5,879 nucleotides of DNA. Source: Bacteroidales bacterium (GTDB taxonomy: Bacteria; Bacteroidota; Bacteroidia; Bacteroidales; UBA10428). This document shows, one piece after another, positions 5,502 to 5,879 of the stretch. Each line of letters opens with the position of its first letter. Positions within the stretch are counted from its first letter, which is position 1. The DNA lies in the NCBI GenBank assembly GCA_030626465.1, contig DAOUOU010000169.1:1-5879 (forward strand), given 5' to 3'. The translations under genes were made by a program, and so were the position numbers. The notes below the pieces were generated by a model that did no database searches, was not told where the DNA came from, and saw nothing but the letters and a program-made list of their open reading frames with translations.

Positions 5502-5535
5502 TTTAATAATCAGTCAACCTTCAAAAGCCAAAAAT

Positions 5536-5879
5536 ATGACAGCAATTGAATTTAATTATCAGCTGACAAATCTTTCCGGAAATCTTGAGAGATTTGCAAT
5601 GAGTCTTACATCCAACACTGAAGATGCCAAAGATTTGCTACAGGAAACATTTGTAAAAGCGATTGCATACAGAAATAAATTTGAAGAAAACACAAATTTA
5701 AAAGCATGGACTTTTACTATAATGAAAAATACGTTTATAAACAATTACAGACGTCATGTAAAAGCCAATACAACGTTTGACAATACAGAAGATTTGTACT
5801 ATCTGAATTTAAATAAGGAATCGGCTTTCGAAAGCCCTGATTCTGAATTCTCTGTGAAAGAAATTGAGAAAAAGATCAA
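5536..5879 (+). CDS. ECF-type RNA polymerase sigma factor, N-terminal part
   Basis: The first 114 residues of a sigma-70-family ECF protein are present and the gene leaves the window at the right edge. Region 2 is clear: a first helix with FNYQLTNLSGNLERFAMSLT (6-25), then the core-binding segment EDAKDLLQETFVKAIAYRNKF (29-49), and NLKAWTFTIMKNTFINNYRR (54-73), which holds the region 2.3/2.4 part used for -10 melting and recognition. The acidic linker (from about 80) follows; region 4, for -35 recognition, would be outside the window. ATG 5536 is the only sensible start, ahead of region 2 by the usual few residues. No anti-sigma gene is visible on the left side. It is the first gene after the MerR/B12 regulator, and its promoter carries an operator-like repeat, which points to control by that regulator. 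In LitR/LitS-type pairs such a sigma factor drives light-induced carotenoid genes; downstream genes would have to be seen to support that here. Confidence 0.93.
   Translation, partial: MTAIEFNYQLTNLSGNLERFAMSLTSNTEDAKDLLQETFVKAIAYRNKFEENTNLKAWTFTIMKNTFINNYRRHVKANTTFDNTEDLYYLNLNKESAFESPDSEFSVKEIEKKI

Larger units (their letters stand above)
4991..5535. other. Long regulatory intergenic region before the sigma factor gene
   Basis: This 545-bp gap separates the MerR/B12 gene from the sigma gene. The left half (to about 5280) holds a 10-bp inverted repeat with T-run and weak traces of a decayed minus-strand gene. The right half is very AT-rich and regulatory in look: two copies of a 32-bp inverted repeat (5289-5320 and 5470-5501), a tandem TTTAATCA pair (5293-5308), short perfect palindromes CTTATTT-A-AAATAAG (5415-5429) and GCTTT-AA-AAAGC (5429-5440), and a well-matched promoter. 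No convincing intact gene is present. Confidence 0.7.

Noticed and set aside
5559..5744. Open frame of 61 codons on the minus strand
   Set aside because: It lies antisense to the clear sigma factor region 2 and has no protein-like features of its own; it is a shadow frame.

Overview
The window looks like a chromosomal piece of a Bacteroidota bacterium, probably of the Bacteroidales/Marinilabiliales type. The DNA is AT-rich, and Shine-Dalgarno sequences are weak or absent. Two promoters fit the Bacteroidota pattern (TTTG, about 20 nt, TAnnTTTG). A gingipain-propeptide-like protein and a MerR/cobalamin-domain regulator next to an ECF sigma factor also fit that phylum. No organism name can be read from the sequence.

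Layout. Positions 1-1112 (minus strand) hold two exported proteins: a stand-alone protein resembling the gingipain (C25) propeptide, and 17 nt after it the start of a second secreted protein with a gingipain/caspase-like N-terminal segment that runs off the left edge. Positions 1113-1577 show no gene. Positions 1581-1851 are a tRNA-Phe(GAA) locus on the minus strand with promoter, terminator and, between promoter and tRNA, a broken copy of the tRNA 5' half whose D-loop carries a 46-bp insert built around a perfect 42-bp palindrome. Positions 1852-2123 are the upstream region of a plus-strand gene pair: an M16 zinc peptidase (2124-3350) and, 10 nt later, a class I SAM O-methyltransferase of the COMT type (3361-4005). 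After about 100 bp comes a MerR-type regulator with a C-terminal cobalamin-binding domain (4106-4990). A 545-bp gap with operator-like repeats follows, then the first 114 codons of an ECF sigma factor (5536 onward), which runs off the right edge.

How the parts may work together. The regulator resembles CarH/LitR, the AdoCbl-based light sensors that repress carotenoid genes. It keeps the W-x9-EH signature but lacks the second histidine used for the light-induced bis-His adduct, and it has substitutions at two glycine positions of the cobalamin motif. Two matching inverted repeats (ATGTTTAAY, 14 nt, RTTAAACAT) lie between it and the sigma gene. One of them sits on the -33/-7 promoter of the sigma gene. 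The simplest reading is that the MerR protein controls the sigma gene through these sites, much as in LitR/LitS-type pairs. Carotenoid genes would be a natural target but are not in the window.

The two observations most worth following are the palindrome-interrupted tRNA-Phe half in the tRNA leader and the paired operators in front of the sigma gene.
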